The position numbers and the translations under genes are program-made. A stretch of DNA of 64,000 nucleotides. It comes from an uncultured Flavihumibacter sp. (lineage in GTDB: Bacteria; Bacteroidota; Bacteroidia; Chitinophagales; Chitinophagaceae). The notes below the pieces were generated by a model, which saw only the letters and a program-made list of their open reading frames with translations, made no database searches and was not told the DNA's origin. This document shows positions 45,331-55,981 of this stretch, piece after piece. The stretch spans positions 38,195 to 102,194 of the forward strand of contig CABHOY010000032.1 in the NCBI GenBank assembly GCA_902168105.1. The letters run 5' to 3'. Numbering within the stretch: the first letter of the stretch is position 1; each line of letters begins with the position of its first letter.

Positions 45331-48300
45331 ATGTTCAGATGTAATGTAAAACGACCTAGCCTACACGCTTTGCTTGCGGTCTTATTGTGCTTGTGTACTT
45401 ACCTAGAATCAACTGCGGAAGCGACGCCCCTACAAGGGAAAGAAATAAGTATTTCGGTTAAGAAGAGTAGTCTGAGTTATATTCTTAATCAGATTAGTAA
45501 AAAGAGTGGGATTACTATTTATTTTGTTGATACTGACCTTGCCGGATATACGAATATTGATTATGATGCGAAGGATAAACAGGTGGTGAATATACTGGCG
45601 GAGCTATTTAAGGGAAGGGATTTGTTGTATGAGGTGATTAGTGAGAAGCAGATTGGGGTTCGTAAAAATAAGCAGAAGACATCAATTTTTGAGGAATTTC
45701 GTGATACGCTTGTAACAATTACTGGACAGGTTTTGGATGACAAGGGAAAGCCTATAGCTGGTGCAACTATTAAGATAGAGGATGAAAACAAAGGAACAAC
45801 TGCTGATGCCAATGGTTTTTTTTCGCTTAAAAATGTCTCTCCCAAAGTTAGTTTAACAGTTAGTAGCGTTCAATACGTTAGTAGGCAGGTTCGCGTGCAA
45901 GGTGGAACTTCGTTAGGAAAAATAGTTTTGGAAGAATTTGTTGGAACACTTGACGAGACTATAATTATTGGTTATGGAGAGGTTTCCGCTCGAAACAGTA
46001 CAGGCAATGTAACAAAAATAACTGCAGACGTTATCGCCAGGCAGCCTGTTGCTAACCCCCTTTACGCTTTGCAAGGCAGGGTAGCTGGTTTGATCGTTAT
46101 GCCCACCGGTGGGCTCCCCGGGAAAGAGGTCAATCTGCAGATCAGAGGTCGCAATACGTTACGTAATGATATTGCTGGAGCTGATCCGTTGATCATTGTA
46201 GACGGCTTACCTTATAATAACACAATACCTCAAATAAGTGGTTACGATTTGATAGGTAATATGTCCGCTTTATCCTTCATCAATCCAAACGATATTGAGT
46301 CCATTAGCGTTTTGAAAGACGCCGATGCTACATCTATTTACGGTTCAAGGGGATCCAATGGTGTGATACTTATCACTACCAAAAAAGGAAGGGATGGAGC
46401 CACAAGGATAAATTTTAATCTGCAATCCGGCGTTACGCAGGTGCCACAACGATTAAAGTTGATGAACACAGATCAATACATCTCGATGAGGAAGGAAGCC
46501 TTGATAAATGACGGACGTATTAATAGATTGGACAATCCATCCTATGCCGGCGTTTATCCAGATTTAATGTTGTGGGATCAACAGCATTACACGGACTGGC
46601 AAGAAGAGATTCTGGGAGGGTCGGGGGCATATACTGACGCGCAGATTTCGCTTTCTGGCGGTGCGCCGCAGATACAATATCTTATTGGCGGGAATTTTCA
46701 TCATGAAAGTTCTGTTTTTCCATTGGACAACTCAGATAAAAGGGGCGGAGCGCACCTCAGTTTGACCGGTTATTCCAACGACCGGAAATTAAAGTTCACA
46801 TTGACGTCCAGCTATATGGCAAATTCAATAAAATTGCCGGGAATGGACTTTACTGAATATATATTCAGAGAGCCGAATGCACCATCCCTTTATGATGCAA
46901 ATGGAAGTATCAACTGGGCGTTATATCCGGCAACGGGTGACGCAACAACGTTACAATATGATCCTTACGCTGTATACAATCTGCGGAAGTTTGAGTCAAG
47001 TGTTAATAATTTCATTAATGGACTGGATGTAAGCTATCATATAGGTAAGCTCATGTTTAAAGTAAACGCTGGATTTGGGGATTTGCGAGGAAGCAGTTTT
47101 AAATCTACACCAGGTACTTCTGTAGACCCAAGCCGCTTAATCAACGAAGGTGATCGAGTGAGAGCCACTGAGTACTTCACCAATAGAGTGAAAAATATTA
47201 GCATTGAACCACAAATAAAGTATGGACTTAATGTGAGTCAGGGGTATTTAGACATACTTGTTGGTGCATCCTATCAAAGCAACACGATCCTAAATACGTA
47301 CTTGGGACTATATGGATATTCGAACGATCAGTTACTCCAAAGTCAGGAAGCCGCTGTATTTGTTGACAGAAAGAGTAACACATCATCCATGTATAAATAT
47401 AATGCAGCATTCGCTCGGGTTGGATATAACTGGAAACAAAAATACATCATCAATCTGAATGCACGACGGGATGGTTCCAGCAGGTTTGGACCTGGATCTC
47501 AATTTGGTAATTTTGGATCAGTGGGTGTTGCATATAATTTTACTGAAGAAGACTGGTTTAAACAAAGAGTAAGTTGGTTAACATTTGGTAAAATACGATC
47601 CAGTTATGGTACTTCTGGTAATGATGGAATCGGCGATTATAATTATTTGGAATTATATATTCCAGCGGGTGTGTTCCCATATCAAGATGTTAAAGGGTAT
47701 ATGTCAAATGGGTTATACAACCCTTATTACAGGTGGGAAACGACTAAAAAATTAGAAGCTGGTATTGAGTTGAATATTGACAATGATAAACTTTTCGTTA
47801 ACGCCAGCGTTTACCGAAATCGGTCCGACAATCAAATAATCAATTATCCTATACCTTATTTCGCAGGGTATGGTAGCTTTAAAAGCAATATGCCTGCGTT
47901 GATACAAAATCATGGAATCGAACTTCAACTGAACTCAAAAATTATTTCAACAAAGAGAGTCTCCTGGAATTCAGCCTTGAATCTAACGATAAACAGGAAT
48001 AAGCTGATAAAATATCTGAACATTAATTCCAGTTTTGCAGAAGTGTCTCGTAGTATAGAGGGACAGCCGTTTTTTGGATATGCTGATGTTTACAGATCCG
48101 CGGGAGTTGATCCTATCACAGGTATATATGTATTTGAAAAAAAAGGCGAAAATGTGCAAAATCCGGAGACAGGCGATGCGCCGAAATTTGGGAAAGACGA
48201 ACGGATAATTACTTACCCAAAATTCTTTGGGGGCTTGTCTAATCAGTTACAAATCGGCCGAATAACCCTTGATTTTTTCCTCCAATTCACCAAGCAAACT

Positions 48301-48693
48301 GGCATAAACCCATATGCACAAACACTCGCTTATCCAGGCACCCGTTATAATCAGCTTACTTATATATATGGAAGGCAATGGCAAAAAGAGGGGGACAACG
48401 CAGAATTTCAGAAATTCTCAACCACCGGCAAATCATTAAATTATCAATTTTATAAAAACAGTGACAGGGGCTATACAGATGCCTCTTTCGTTAGATTAAA
48501 GAATGTATCTATTTCTTATGATCTGCCAGCGGCTCTAAAAAAGCGACTGAAGCTTAACACATGCCGTATATACCTACAAGGGCAAAACCTGCTAATATTT
48601 ACACCTTACAAAGGGCTTGATCCTGAGACACAAAGTCTGACCACACTTCCTCCATTAAGAGTGATGACTGCAGGTTTGCAAATTGAATTATGA
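45331..48693 (+). CDS. SusC/RagA-type TonB-linked transporter with STN signalling domain
   Basis: 1120 aa. Signal peptide about 1-31; STN (secretin/TonB short N-terminal) domain about 38-115 ('ISISVKKSSLSYILNQIS', 'KKSGITIYFVDTDLAGY'); carboxypeptidase-regulatory-like domain about 128-205 ('GKPIAGATIKIEDENKGT'); plug about 215-345 ('ISVLKDADATSIYGSRGSNG'); then the beta-barrel. The STN domain contacts the FecR protein, so uptake of the substrate reports to the divergent ECF sigma factor. The stop overlaps the first ATG of the SusD frame (ATGA). Confidence 0.96.
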   Translation: MFRCNVKRPSLHALLAVLLCLCTYLESTAEATPLQGKEISISVKKSSLSYILNQISKKSGITIYFVDTDLAGYTNIDYDAKDKQVVNILAELFKGRDLLYEVISEKQIGVRKNKQKTSIFEEFRDTLVTITGQVLDDKGKPIAGATIKIEDENKGTTADANGFFSLKNVSPKVSLTVSSVQYVSRQVRVQGGTSLGKIVLEEFVGTLDETIIIGYGEVSARNSTGNVTKITADVIARQPVANPLYALQGRVAGLIVMPTGGLPGKEVNLQIRGRNTLRNDIAGADPLIIVDGLPYNNTIPQISGYDLIGNMSALSFINPNDIESISVLKDADATSIYGSRGSNGVILITTKKGRDGATRINFNLQSGVTQVPQRLKLMNTDQYISMRKEALINDGRINRLDNPSYAGVYPDLMLWDQQHYTDWQEEILGGSGAYTDAQISLSGGAPQIQYLIGGNFHHESSVFPLDNSDKRGGAHLSLTGYSNDRKLKFTLTSSYMANSIKLPGMDFTEYIFREPNAPSLYDANGSINWALYPATGDATTLQYDPYAVYNLRKFESSVNNFINGLDVSYHIGKLMFKVNAGFGDLRGSSFKSTPGTSVDPSRLINEGDRVRATEYFTNRVKNISIEPQIKYGLNVSQGYLDILVGASYQSNTILNTYLGLYGYSNDQLLQSQEAAVFVDRKSNTSSMYKYNAAFARVGYNWKQKYIINLNARRDGSSRFGPGSQFGNFGSVGVAYNFTEEDWFKQRVSWLTFGKIRSSYGTSGNDGIGDYNYLELYIPAGVFPYQDVKGYMSNGLYNPYYRWETTKKLEAGIELNIDNDKLFVNASVYRNRSDNQIINYPIPYFAGYGSFKSNMPALIQNHGIELQLNSKIISTKRVSWNSALNLTINRNKLIKYLNINSSFAEVSRSIEGQPFFGYADVYRSAGVDPITGIYVFEKKGENVQNPETGDAPKFGKDERIITYPKFFGGLSNQLQIGRITLDFFLQFTKQTGINPYAQTLAYPGTRYNQLTYIYGRQWQKEGDNAEFQKFSTTGKSLNYQFYKNSDRGYTDASFVRLKNVSISYDLPAALKKRLKLNTCRIYLQGQNLLIFTPYKGLDPETQSLTTLPPLRVMTAGLQIEL

Positions 48694-50174
48694 TCATAAA
48701 ACGTCTTTATATGAAACAAATAGATATGCGGTTCCAACGCTTTTTTGTATTTCTCTTTGCAAATGTGTTAGGTGTATTAAGCTTTAGTGGTTGCAAAAAG
48801 TTACTCGAAATTGATCCCCCTATTCAAAATGTGGTTGGATCGGAAATATATAATAATAATTCTTCTGCTACTACGGTTATAGTTGGCATGTATGCAACTA
48901 TGCTTGACGGATCTTTTTTGCATGGTGTGAGTGGAATTCCACTAATTACGGGTTTGTCATCCGATGAATTGAATTTAGATCAAGCAAATACCGATGTAAA
49001 TTTAGAATACATGTACACGAACGCTGCTGATAATAAACTAGCCAATTCGTTGTGGATCAATTTTTATGGATACATCTTCCGACTCAATGCTGCAATTGAG
49101 GGCATCAGCCAATCTACGGGTCTGTCCGCAAGCGTTCAACGTCAATTATTGGGTGAGTGTAAATTTCTTCGCGCTTATATTTATTTCAATCTCGTTAATT
49201 TATATGCAGATATTCCGTTACTGATAACCACTGATCCTGAACTAAACCTAACTGCCAACAGGCAAGTTACGTCTGCCGTTTTCGATCAAATAGTTGCTGA
49301 TCTTAATGATGCTAAATCGGAACTTAAGGATACCTATATAAAAGGAGACGGGTTAACCGAAACTAACGAACGGTTGAGACCTAACAAAGCTGTGGCTTCT
49401 GCATTGCTGTCCAAAGTATATCTATACCAGAAAAAATGGGACTTATCGGAAGCAGAGGCAACAACTGTTATAAACAACTCAATATACGAATTGGAGAATG
49501 TAGATAATGTATTTAATCTTTCCAGTAAGGAAACTATTTGGTGTTTAAAAGTAGCAGCCACGAGTCAGAACCAAGATGGGCTGATGTTTAACCTGCAAGA
49601 AACCGATATGGGACCAAAGGCTAATGCCGGCCGTCCAGCTTGGTTAAGCAACTCCTTAATGAATGCATTTGAGCCTAACGATAAAAGGCTTGCAAACTGG
49701 GTAGGCAACCTACAGGGAAATTTAATCATCTATTCTTTTCCCCGGAAATATAGGACTGACATAAACAGTACTGCGGTTACTGAGTATCCAGTAGTATTAA
49801 GGTTGGCCGAATTGTATCTGATTCGGGCAGAGGCTAGGCTATATCTTAATAAATTGTCCGGCAACAATTCAGCGCTATCAGATCTAAACGTCATAAGAGA
49901 GAGGGCAGGCTTAGACGGTATATCATCAGTTACTACTGAAACAGTATTAAACGCTATTATTAAAGAAAGGCAAACAGAACTATTTACGGAAGGTGGTAAC
50001 CGTTGGATGGATTTAAAGAGATATGGTATTGTTGATGACGTTATGAGTAAAGTAGCAACATCAAAAGGTGGAACATGGGAGCCATTTAAGGCTCTTTATC
50101 CTATCCCAGCGTATGACATCGCCAATAACCCTAGTTTGAGGGGGCATCAGAATCCAGGGTATCCTGAGCAATAA
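48690..50174 (+). CDS. SusD/RagB-like outer-membrane lipoprotein
   Basis: Up to 494 aa. The ATG at 48690 overlaps the SusC stop (ATGA); ATGs at 48711 and 48726 would also give a working lipoprotein signal, with the lipobox 'SFSGC' (Cys34 of the long form). The SusD fold shows in 'LLGECKFLRAYIYFNLVNLY', 'VASALLSKVYLYQKKWDLSE', 'RLAELYLIRAEARLYLNKL' and the C-terminal 'NPSLRGHQNPGYPEQ'. It captures the ligand for the SusC partner. The start choice is uncertain by up to 12 codons. Confidence 0.95.
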   Translation: MIIKRLYMKQIDMRFQRFFVFLFANVLGVLSFSGCKKLLEIDPPIQNVVGSEIYNNNSSATTVIVGMYATMLDGSFLHGVSGIPLITGLSSDELNLDQANTDVNLEYMYTNAADNKLANSLWINFYGYIFRLNAAIEGISQSTGLSASVQRQLLGECKFLRAYIYFNLVNLYADIPLLITTDPELNLTANRQVTSAVFDQIVADLNDAKSELKDTYIKGDGLTETNERLRPNKAVASALLSKVYLYQKKWDLSEAEATTVINNSIYELENVDNVFNLSSKETIWCLKVAATSQNQDGLMFNLQETDMGPKANAGRPAWLSNSLMNAFEPNDKRLANWVGNLQGNLIIYSFPRKYRTDINSTAVTEYPVVLRLAELYLIRAEARLYLNKLSGNNSALSDLNVIRERAGLDGISSVTTETVLNAIIKERQTELFTEGGNRWMDLKRYGIVDDVMSKVATSKGGTWEPFKALYPIPAYDIANNPSLRGHQNPGYPEQ

Positions 50175-50250
50175 TAAAGTCCTGTAGTACAGGGGGGCAC
50201 TTCTTCCTCAATTTAATGGAAAATCAAAAACAAAAAAAATATCAAAGGTA

Positions 50251-52914
50251 ATGTTTAAAAAAGAAGGCAGATTATTGCTAGCGGGCGTTTATTCCCTTTT
50301 TCTTAGTATTAGCGGCCTTGCACAGTCAAATAACGAGTGGAAGATGCAGCCGGTTGCCATTCAAACCCGCTGGGCAAAACAGGTTCATCCGTTAAAAGTA
50401 TTACCTGAGTACCCGCGTCCACAAATGGTGCGCAGTAACAATTGGAAAAATCTTAATGGTCTCTGGAACTATGCTATCACCAGTAAGGATAGCCCGGCGC
50501 CATCGAGCTTCCAGGGAAAAATTCTGGTACCCTATCCGCTGGAGTCTGCATTATCTGGGGTCAAGAAATTCCTACAACCGACTGAAAACCTATGGTACAA
50601 GAGGAGTTTCCGTGTAGATGTAAGGAAAGGAGAGAGGATATTATTACACTTTGGAGCTGTTGACTGGCAGGCTACGGTGTACGTAAATGGCAAAGAGGTA
50701 GGCACTCACACTGGTGGATATACTGGTTTCAGCTTCGATATTACCAATGCCATAAAACCCGGTGACAATGATTTGGTAGTTAAAGTCTATGATCCCACAG
50801 ACCAAGGTATCGGACCGCACGGCAAACAGGTATTGCGTCCAGGAAGCATTTATTATACACCCAGTTCAGGTATCTGGCAAACCGTTTGGCTCGAAACAGT
50901 TCCATCTGTGTATGTGGAAAGTCTTCATTTAACTCCAAGAATAGAGGCCAATCAAATTATTGTTAGTATTAATGCAGGTGGCAGTTTTACCGGAATTAAA
51001 GCCGTTATTACAGCTAGCGCCAGAGGTAAAAAGGTTGGCTCCGTCTCTGGAATGGTGGGAGACGTTTTTGCAATAGAAGTGCCTAACGCGCATCTATGGT
51101 CGCCCGATGATCCCTTCTTGTATGGTTTGGAGGTTACGCTGACTAGAAATAACAAAGTAGTTGATAAGGTGACCAGCTATTTCGGCATGCGAAAAGTTGA
51201 AATAAAGAAGGACGAGAAAGGGATAGACCGAATCTTTCTCAATAATAAGTATTATTATAATTTGGGCACACTTGATCAGGGCTTTTGGCCTGATGGTTTG
51301 TACACTGCTCCTACCGATGAAGCGCTTGCATTTGATATTAAAGCGGCAAAAGCTATGGGTTTTAACACCATCCGGAAGCATATTAAAATAGAACCAGCCC
51401 GTTGGTATTACTACACCGATAAAATAGGTATGCTGGTATGGCAGGATATGGTTAATCCCAATCAAGGGCTTCCGGAAGGGAGTAAGGAGGAATTTGAACG
51501 AGAGGCTGCCGAAACGCTTAACCAATTATATAATTATCCATCCATTACAGCTTGGGTACTTTTTAACGAAAAGTGGGGCCAATACGATCAGGAGCGACTC
51601 ACTAAATGGATGAAGAAAACAGATCCCTCTCGTTTGATAAATGGACATTCTGGTGAGTATCTTTACGTAAACAACGAACTGCGTAGCCCATCACCCCATG
51701 CTTATGTAGGGGCTGATATGACTGATGTGCATGCATACCCCTTCCCACGATTGAGTATTAAGCAAGCTGGAAAGGCACAGGTATGCGGCGAATTTGGGGG
51801 GATTGGCGTTCCTGTTGAAGGTCACTTATGGGATGATCTTGTAGCAGGATGGGGCTATGATGGGGTGGTTTCACCGACCACTATGAAAAAACAATATGTT
51901 CAAATGGTTGATTCATTGAAACGTCTTGAAGCTGCAGGTCTAAGCGCGTCTATTTATACGCAGCCGTTTGATGTTGAAAGTGAGCAAAATGGGTTAATTA
52001 CCTACGACCGACAACTAATCAAATTACCTTTAGATACACTTTATGCTATCAATAAGAAGTTACTACCTCACGGCAATCCTGGCCTTGTAGATCTTCTTAA
52101 GATTTTGATGGCTACAGCGCCATCTGAGACACCCAGCCTCGCTGTGAGAATAAATGCTTTTCGAACCCAAAAAATTGACTCTATTGGTTTAAGGAGTCTT
52201 GCTATGTTGTTGGATAATAAAAGAGATACCCTTCTTGCAAAAGATGTGGTAAGCGATTATTTGAGCCGTGTTAAAAATCAATTATCAGAGGATAATCTAA
52301 GGTTCTTGCTCAAGTTTACCTATAGCACGTCTGACGTAACATTCCCCGTTTTACTCAATGCTCGTAATACAGTACCTACAAAAGAAAGACGTAGCGATAT
52401 AGATTCGAAAGTTACCTTCCTGATTGAAAAAAATGAAATACTTCCAGCTATCAAAACAGGAAGCTTATCAGAATGGGAAGCTGTCGAAAAAAAGTTGGTC
52501 GCAAAATATGGTGAGCTCGGGGAAGAAATAACTTGGCAGTCCCAGTTTTTGTATTCTTTAAATGAGAGGAATTGGAATTTGTTTAAGATACATTCTTTGG
52601 ATTGGTATAATAAATATGGAAAGAATCGCAGCTGGATTTCAAAAAATATGATTAACAGCATGTCTTGGATCATTTTTTCTAAGTGTTCAGATCCTGCTGT
52701 GTTACGAATAGCATTAGCTATGATGAAGACATGTTTAGCTGATAGTCCGTCAGCGGAGGAAATTGACACCTACGCGAACCTGCTTTATAAAATAGGAGAA
52801 GTGAAAGATGCCATCAGATGGCAGGAAAAAGCAGTTAGCCTAAAACCGTCTATAAAGGAGCTATCTATAAATCTAGACAAGATGAAAAAGGGTGACCAAA
52901 CCTGGCCGAATTAA
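50251..52914 (+). CDS. Secreted GH2 glycosidase-like enzyme with thioredoxin-protein-type C-terminal extension
   Basis: 887 aa. Signal peptide about 1-25. GH2 sugar-binding domain about 55-215 ('VDWQATVYVNGKEVGTHTGG'), Ig-like domain about 216-315, TIM barrel about 320-600 with acid/base E440 ('AWVLFNEKWGQ') and nucleophile E514 ('VCGEFGG'). Both catalytic Glu are kept, so hydrolysis of a beta-linked sugar (galactoside, glucuronide or mannoside) is likely. About 615-887 is not a GH2 domain: the pieces 'KLVAKYGELGEE', 'DTYANLLYKIGEVKDAIRWQ' and 'LDKMKKGDQTWP' resemble the helical C-terminus of thioredoxin-family proteins found in SusCD loci. It sits between SusD and an S9 peptidase on the same strand. 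Confidence 0.88.
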   Translation: MFKKEGRLLLAGVYSLFLSISGLAQSNNEWKMQPVAIQTRWAKQVHPLKVLPEYPRPQMVRSNNWKNLNGLWNYAITSKDSPAPSSFQGKILVPYPLESALSGVKKFLQPTENLWYKRSFRVDVRKGERILLHFGAVDWQATVYVNGKEVGTHTGGYTGFSFDITNAIKPGDNDLVVKVYDPTDQGIGPHGKQVLRPGSIYYTPSSGIWQTVWLETVPSVYVESLHLTPRIEANQIIVSINAGGSFTGIKAVITASARGKKVGSVSGMVGDVFAIEVPNAHLWSPDDPFLYGLEVTLTRNNKVVDKVTSYFGMRKVEIKKDEKGIDRIFLNNKYYYNLGTLDQGFWPDGLYTAPTDEALAFDIKAAKAMGFNTIRKHIKIEPARWYYYTDKIGMLVWQDMVNPNQGLPEGSKEEFEREAAETLNQLYNYPSITAWVLFNEKWGQYDQERLTKWMKKTDPSRLINGHSGEYLYVNNELRSPSPHAYVGADMTDVHAYPFPRLSIKQAGKAQVCGEFGGIGVPVEGHLWDDLVAGWGYDGVVSPTTMKKQYVQMVDSLKRLEAAGLSASIYTQPFDVESEQNGLITYDRQLIKLPLDTLYAINKKLLPHGNPGLVDLLKILMATAPSETPSLAVRINAFRTQKIDSIGLRSLAMLLDNKRDTLLAKDVVSDYLSRVKNQLSEDNLRFLLKFTYSTSDVTFPVLLNARNTVPTKERRSDIDSKVTFLIEKNEILPAIKTGSLSEWEAVEKKLVAKYGELGEEITWQSQFLYSLNERNWNLFKIHSLDWYNKYGKNRSWISKNMINSMSWIIFSKCSDPAVLRIALAMMKTCLADSPSAEEIDTYANLLYKIGEVKDAIRWQEKAVSLKPSIKELSINLDKMKKGDQTWPN

Positions 52915-53010
52915 CGTGAACTGCCGCATTAGTATTGCAGACAATAAACCTAAATTGTAATTAAAATATCCATCCAATAGCCCTGAATGGTACACTAACA
53001 ATTCTTGTAG

Positions 53011-55716
53011 ATGAGATTAGCTAAATTCATTACCCTTATTATACTTTTTGTATATTCTTTTTCTGCCTTTGGACAGAAAAAGAATATTGATCAAATAGCC
53101 TGTGATAACTGGCCGTCTATCGCTGAAGTCAATGACGGGATCCTCGTAAGCAATGATGGGAAGCACGTGGTATATGGATTCGAATCGAAATCTGAGGGGC
53201 GTGTTGTATGTTTGTATTCGTTGGCGAGTCAGACTACGCTTCGCGTAAAAGACGCATCTAACCCCCAGATTACGGTAGATAACAGATGGTTTATTTGTAT
53301 ATCTCCTCAAGATGGCCTCCTGATCAAGGAAATTTCATCGAAGCGGCGGCCTGAGGTAATCCCAAATGTATCTGCATTTGAGCTGGGAGAGGATGAACTT
53401 AGCAAGGATATATTTTTAATATATCGAACAGGTTCTGGGAAGACGGTTGTAATTCGCAACCTATCAACTCAAACACTTTTTCAAAGAGATCATGTTGATA
53501 GGTACTGGTTTCATAGCAAGAAAAACCTGCTGGTGTTAGAGGGAAATGGGCGATTGGCCATACTTAATGTAAAAAACAAACACCAGGTAGATGTTGAAAC
53601 TAACGACAGGATACACCACGTTATTTTTGGTGAAACAGGGAAAAATATAGCTGTTTTTTTTGAAAATAAAGCAGACAAATGGATAGAGTTGGTAAATTCC
53701 CAGACGGGGGAACGTAAAATCTTGATCAGACAGTCGCGGTCGATTCCTAATCTCGAATTATCCTATGATCCACCTCAATTTGTCAACAAGGACAAATTTA
53801 TCCTGCTTAAAATTCAATTTCCTGCTCCCAAAAAAAATGGTGATAGTGACTCTATGATAACTGCGGGGAAGCTGAATATATGGTCGTACAAAGACCATGA
53901 CATTCAGCCTAAACAGTTGGCTAATCTGAAATCAAAACGTCCATATTTAGCTTTGACAGATTGTTCTACATCCAAAATTCTTTTTATAGAGAATGATACT
54001 TTATCATTACGAATGGGGTCTATTTCAGACAAGCACGCTGTTCTTACCTCCAAGGTTTCGAATGATGAATTTTATTGGAACAAAGATTCAGTTCAACTGT
54101 TTCTCTTGAATTTGGAGAACCAGAGCCGCAGAAGGATCACGAGTAAAGGTTACCCTGGCGTGACGTTAATCTGTGAAGATCCTTCCCAAAATTTTTTAGT
54201 TTGGTATGACATGCAATCCCGGAAATACGCCTGTTATGATATCGAAAAGAAGATCCTAAATGAGGATATTTGCCAAGGTCAATTGCCCCATCTTTACAAG
54301 GCAGGCAGGGGAGAAGCTGATAAATTGTCCAACCGCTTCACCCCATATGGAATCGCTGGGTTTGAACCAGGGCAACCTATAATATACTTATACAGTGAGT
54401 TTGATATTTGGAGGATTAGCTTAAAGGGAGATAAAATGCCTGTATGTATAACCAACGGTTATGGTGAGTTAACAAAAACAAAATTCAGACTATTCAAAGA
54501 AAAAACACAGTTCACCAGATATGGGAAAGGGTTTTTGGCATGGGCTTTTAACGTAGAAACTATGCAAAACGGTTTTTGGAAGGTTTCGCCGAAAAATAAA
54601 ACGAATCCATCCCCTTTACTGATGTCGGATGCTGCTTATTATTTTGAGCCAACTGCGCCAATCGTTTCAGCAAATGCTGGCGAAGACCCTACCAGATTTA
54701 AACCTGTTAAGGCTCGTGACGCAGATGTTTTTTTCCTTCGTAAAATGTCATACGATGCTGCACCTAACTTTTATATGACGAGTGATTTTTCAACCTTAAC
54801 ACCGCTCACAAAGTTTGATACAGAAAAGCAATATAATTGGTTAAAATCCAAATTAATTAAGTGGAAAACACCTGAAGGATATAGTTGTGGTGGTATTTTG
54901 CATGTTCCTGAAAACCTAGATTCCAATAGAAAATATCCCGTTATATTTAATTATTACGAGCGCAGATCGGAGTGTGTGAATGTTTACCGAACGCCGGAGC
55001 TTTCAGGCCATAATATTAACATTCCCTGGTATGTTAGTAATGGATACGTCGTTTTTGAGTTGGACTTTTACTATGAGACTGGAAATGTGGCCAAAAATAT
55101 AACAACCATTGCAACTTCTGCGGTAGATAAACTGAGGACATTGCCATTTATTGATACCTCACACATGGGTATACAAGGGCAAAGCTTCGGCGGATATGAA
55201 ACATGTGTGCTTTTTACTGGGACGAACCTGTTCGCTGCGGCATGTGAAATGGCGGGTCCTACCAATATTATTACTGAATATGGTAGCATTAAAACAAGCG
55301 GTGGACTAAATTTAATTTCGGCTGATGTGGGGCAGCGTAATATAGGGCAAACTCCCTGGGACAATCCAGAGAAATTTATTGAAAACTCGCCAATATTTCA
55401 TATTAGAAACGTGAGTACACCGGTATTGATGGTTCATAACAGAAAAGATGCAGCAATTGATTTTACTCATGCAGTTGAAATGTACCTGGGTCTAAGAAGA
55501 ATTGGAAAAAAAGTATGGCTTCTGGAGTACGACAACGAAGGGCATGCCATCGAGGACTACAATAATAAATTGGATTACACTATTAGAATGCAGCAATTCT
55601 TCGATCATTATTTAAAAGGGTTTCCTGCTCCCTTTTGGATGACCAAGGGAATACCTGCGTCCGCTAAAGGAGTATGTAACGGACTTAAGTTAGAAGAAAG
55701 TGTTATTACTCCATGA
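53011..55716 (+). CDS. Secreted S9 prolyl-oligopeptidase-like serine peptidase
   Basis: 901 aa. Signal peptide about 1-21. A beta-propeller-like region runs to about 620, and the alpha/beta-hydrolase catalytic domain covers about 640-890. The triad is visible: S725 in 'GIQGQSFGGYE', D813 in 'VHNRKDAAID', H845 in 'YDNEGHAIED'. S9 enzymes with SusC/SusD and ECF/FecR are typical of peptide-utilisation loci. It follows the GH2 gene by about 96 nt. Together with the GH2 enzyme this suggests a glycosylated peptide or glycoprotein substrate (inference). Confidence 0.93.
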   Translation: MRLAKFITLIILFVYSFSAFGQKKNIDQIACDNWPSIAEVNDGILVSNDGKHVVYGFESKSEGRVVCLYSLASQTTLRVKDASNPQITVDNRWFICISPQDGLLIKEISSKRRPEVIPNVSAFELGEDELSKDIFLIYRTGSGKTVVIRNLSTQTLFQRDHVDRYWFHSKKNLLVLEGNGRLAILNVKNKHQVDVETNDRIHHVIFGETGKNIAVFFENKADKWIELVNSQTGERKILIRQSRSIPNLELSYDPPQFVNKDKFILLKIQFPAPKKNGDSDSMITAGKLNIWSYKDHDIQPKQLANLKSKRPYLALTDCSTSKILFIENDTLSLRMGSISDKHAVLTSKVSNDEFYWNKDSVQLFLLNLENQSRRRITSKGYPGVTLICEDPSQNFLVWYDMQSRKYACYDIEKKILNEDICQGQLPHLYKAGRGEADKLSNRFTPYGIAGFEPGQPIIYLYSEFDIWRISLKGDKMPVCITNGYGELTKTKFRLFKEKTQFTRYGKGFLAWAFNVETMQNGFWKVSPKNKTNPSPLLMSDAAYYFEPTAPIVSANAGEDPTRFKPVKARDADVFFLRKMSYDAAPNFYMTSDFSTLTPLTKFDTEKQYNWLKSKLIKWKTPEGYSCGGILHVPENLDSNRKYPVIFNYYERRSECVNVYRTPELSGHNINIPWYVSNGYVVFELDFYYETGNVAKNITTIATSAVDKLRTLPFIDTSHMGIQGQSFGGYETCVLFTGTNLFAAACEMAGPTNIITEYGSIKTSGGLNLISADVGQRNIGQTPWDNPEKFIENSPIFHIRNVSTPVLMVHNRKDAAIDFTHAVEMYLGLRRIGKKVWLLEYDNEGHAIEDYNNKLDYTIRMQQFFDHYLKGFPAPFWMTKGIPASAKGVCNGLKLEESVITP

Positions 55717-55894
55717 AAATTTCATTTAGTTGTACTAGTAGCTATTATGTTATTCGATCGATGGAGGGTATGGTTAATGAATATTCATATTAGAGGCCAA
55801 CAACAAATGTAATCGTTGAATTTGTATAAATGCTTGCTGAATATTGCTAGCAGTACATTCCGAATATCATAGGTTTTGAAATTATAGGAAATAG

Positions 55895-55925
55895 AAAAAG
55901 AGAAGCCCATTAAGTAGGACTTCTC
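55895..55925 (-). terminator. Intrinsic terminator of the small exported-protein gene
   Basis: On the minus strand GAGAAGTCC and GGGCTTCTC pair (one G-U) around an 8-nt loop and are followed by TTTTTC. It lies about 57 nt past the stop at 55982. Confidence 0.85.
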
Positions 55926-55981
55926 CCTAAGAAATGTATTGTGTTGACAAATCATTTCTCATTAATTGCTAGTACAACCTA

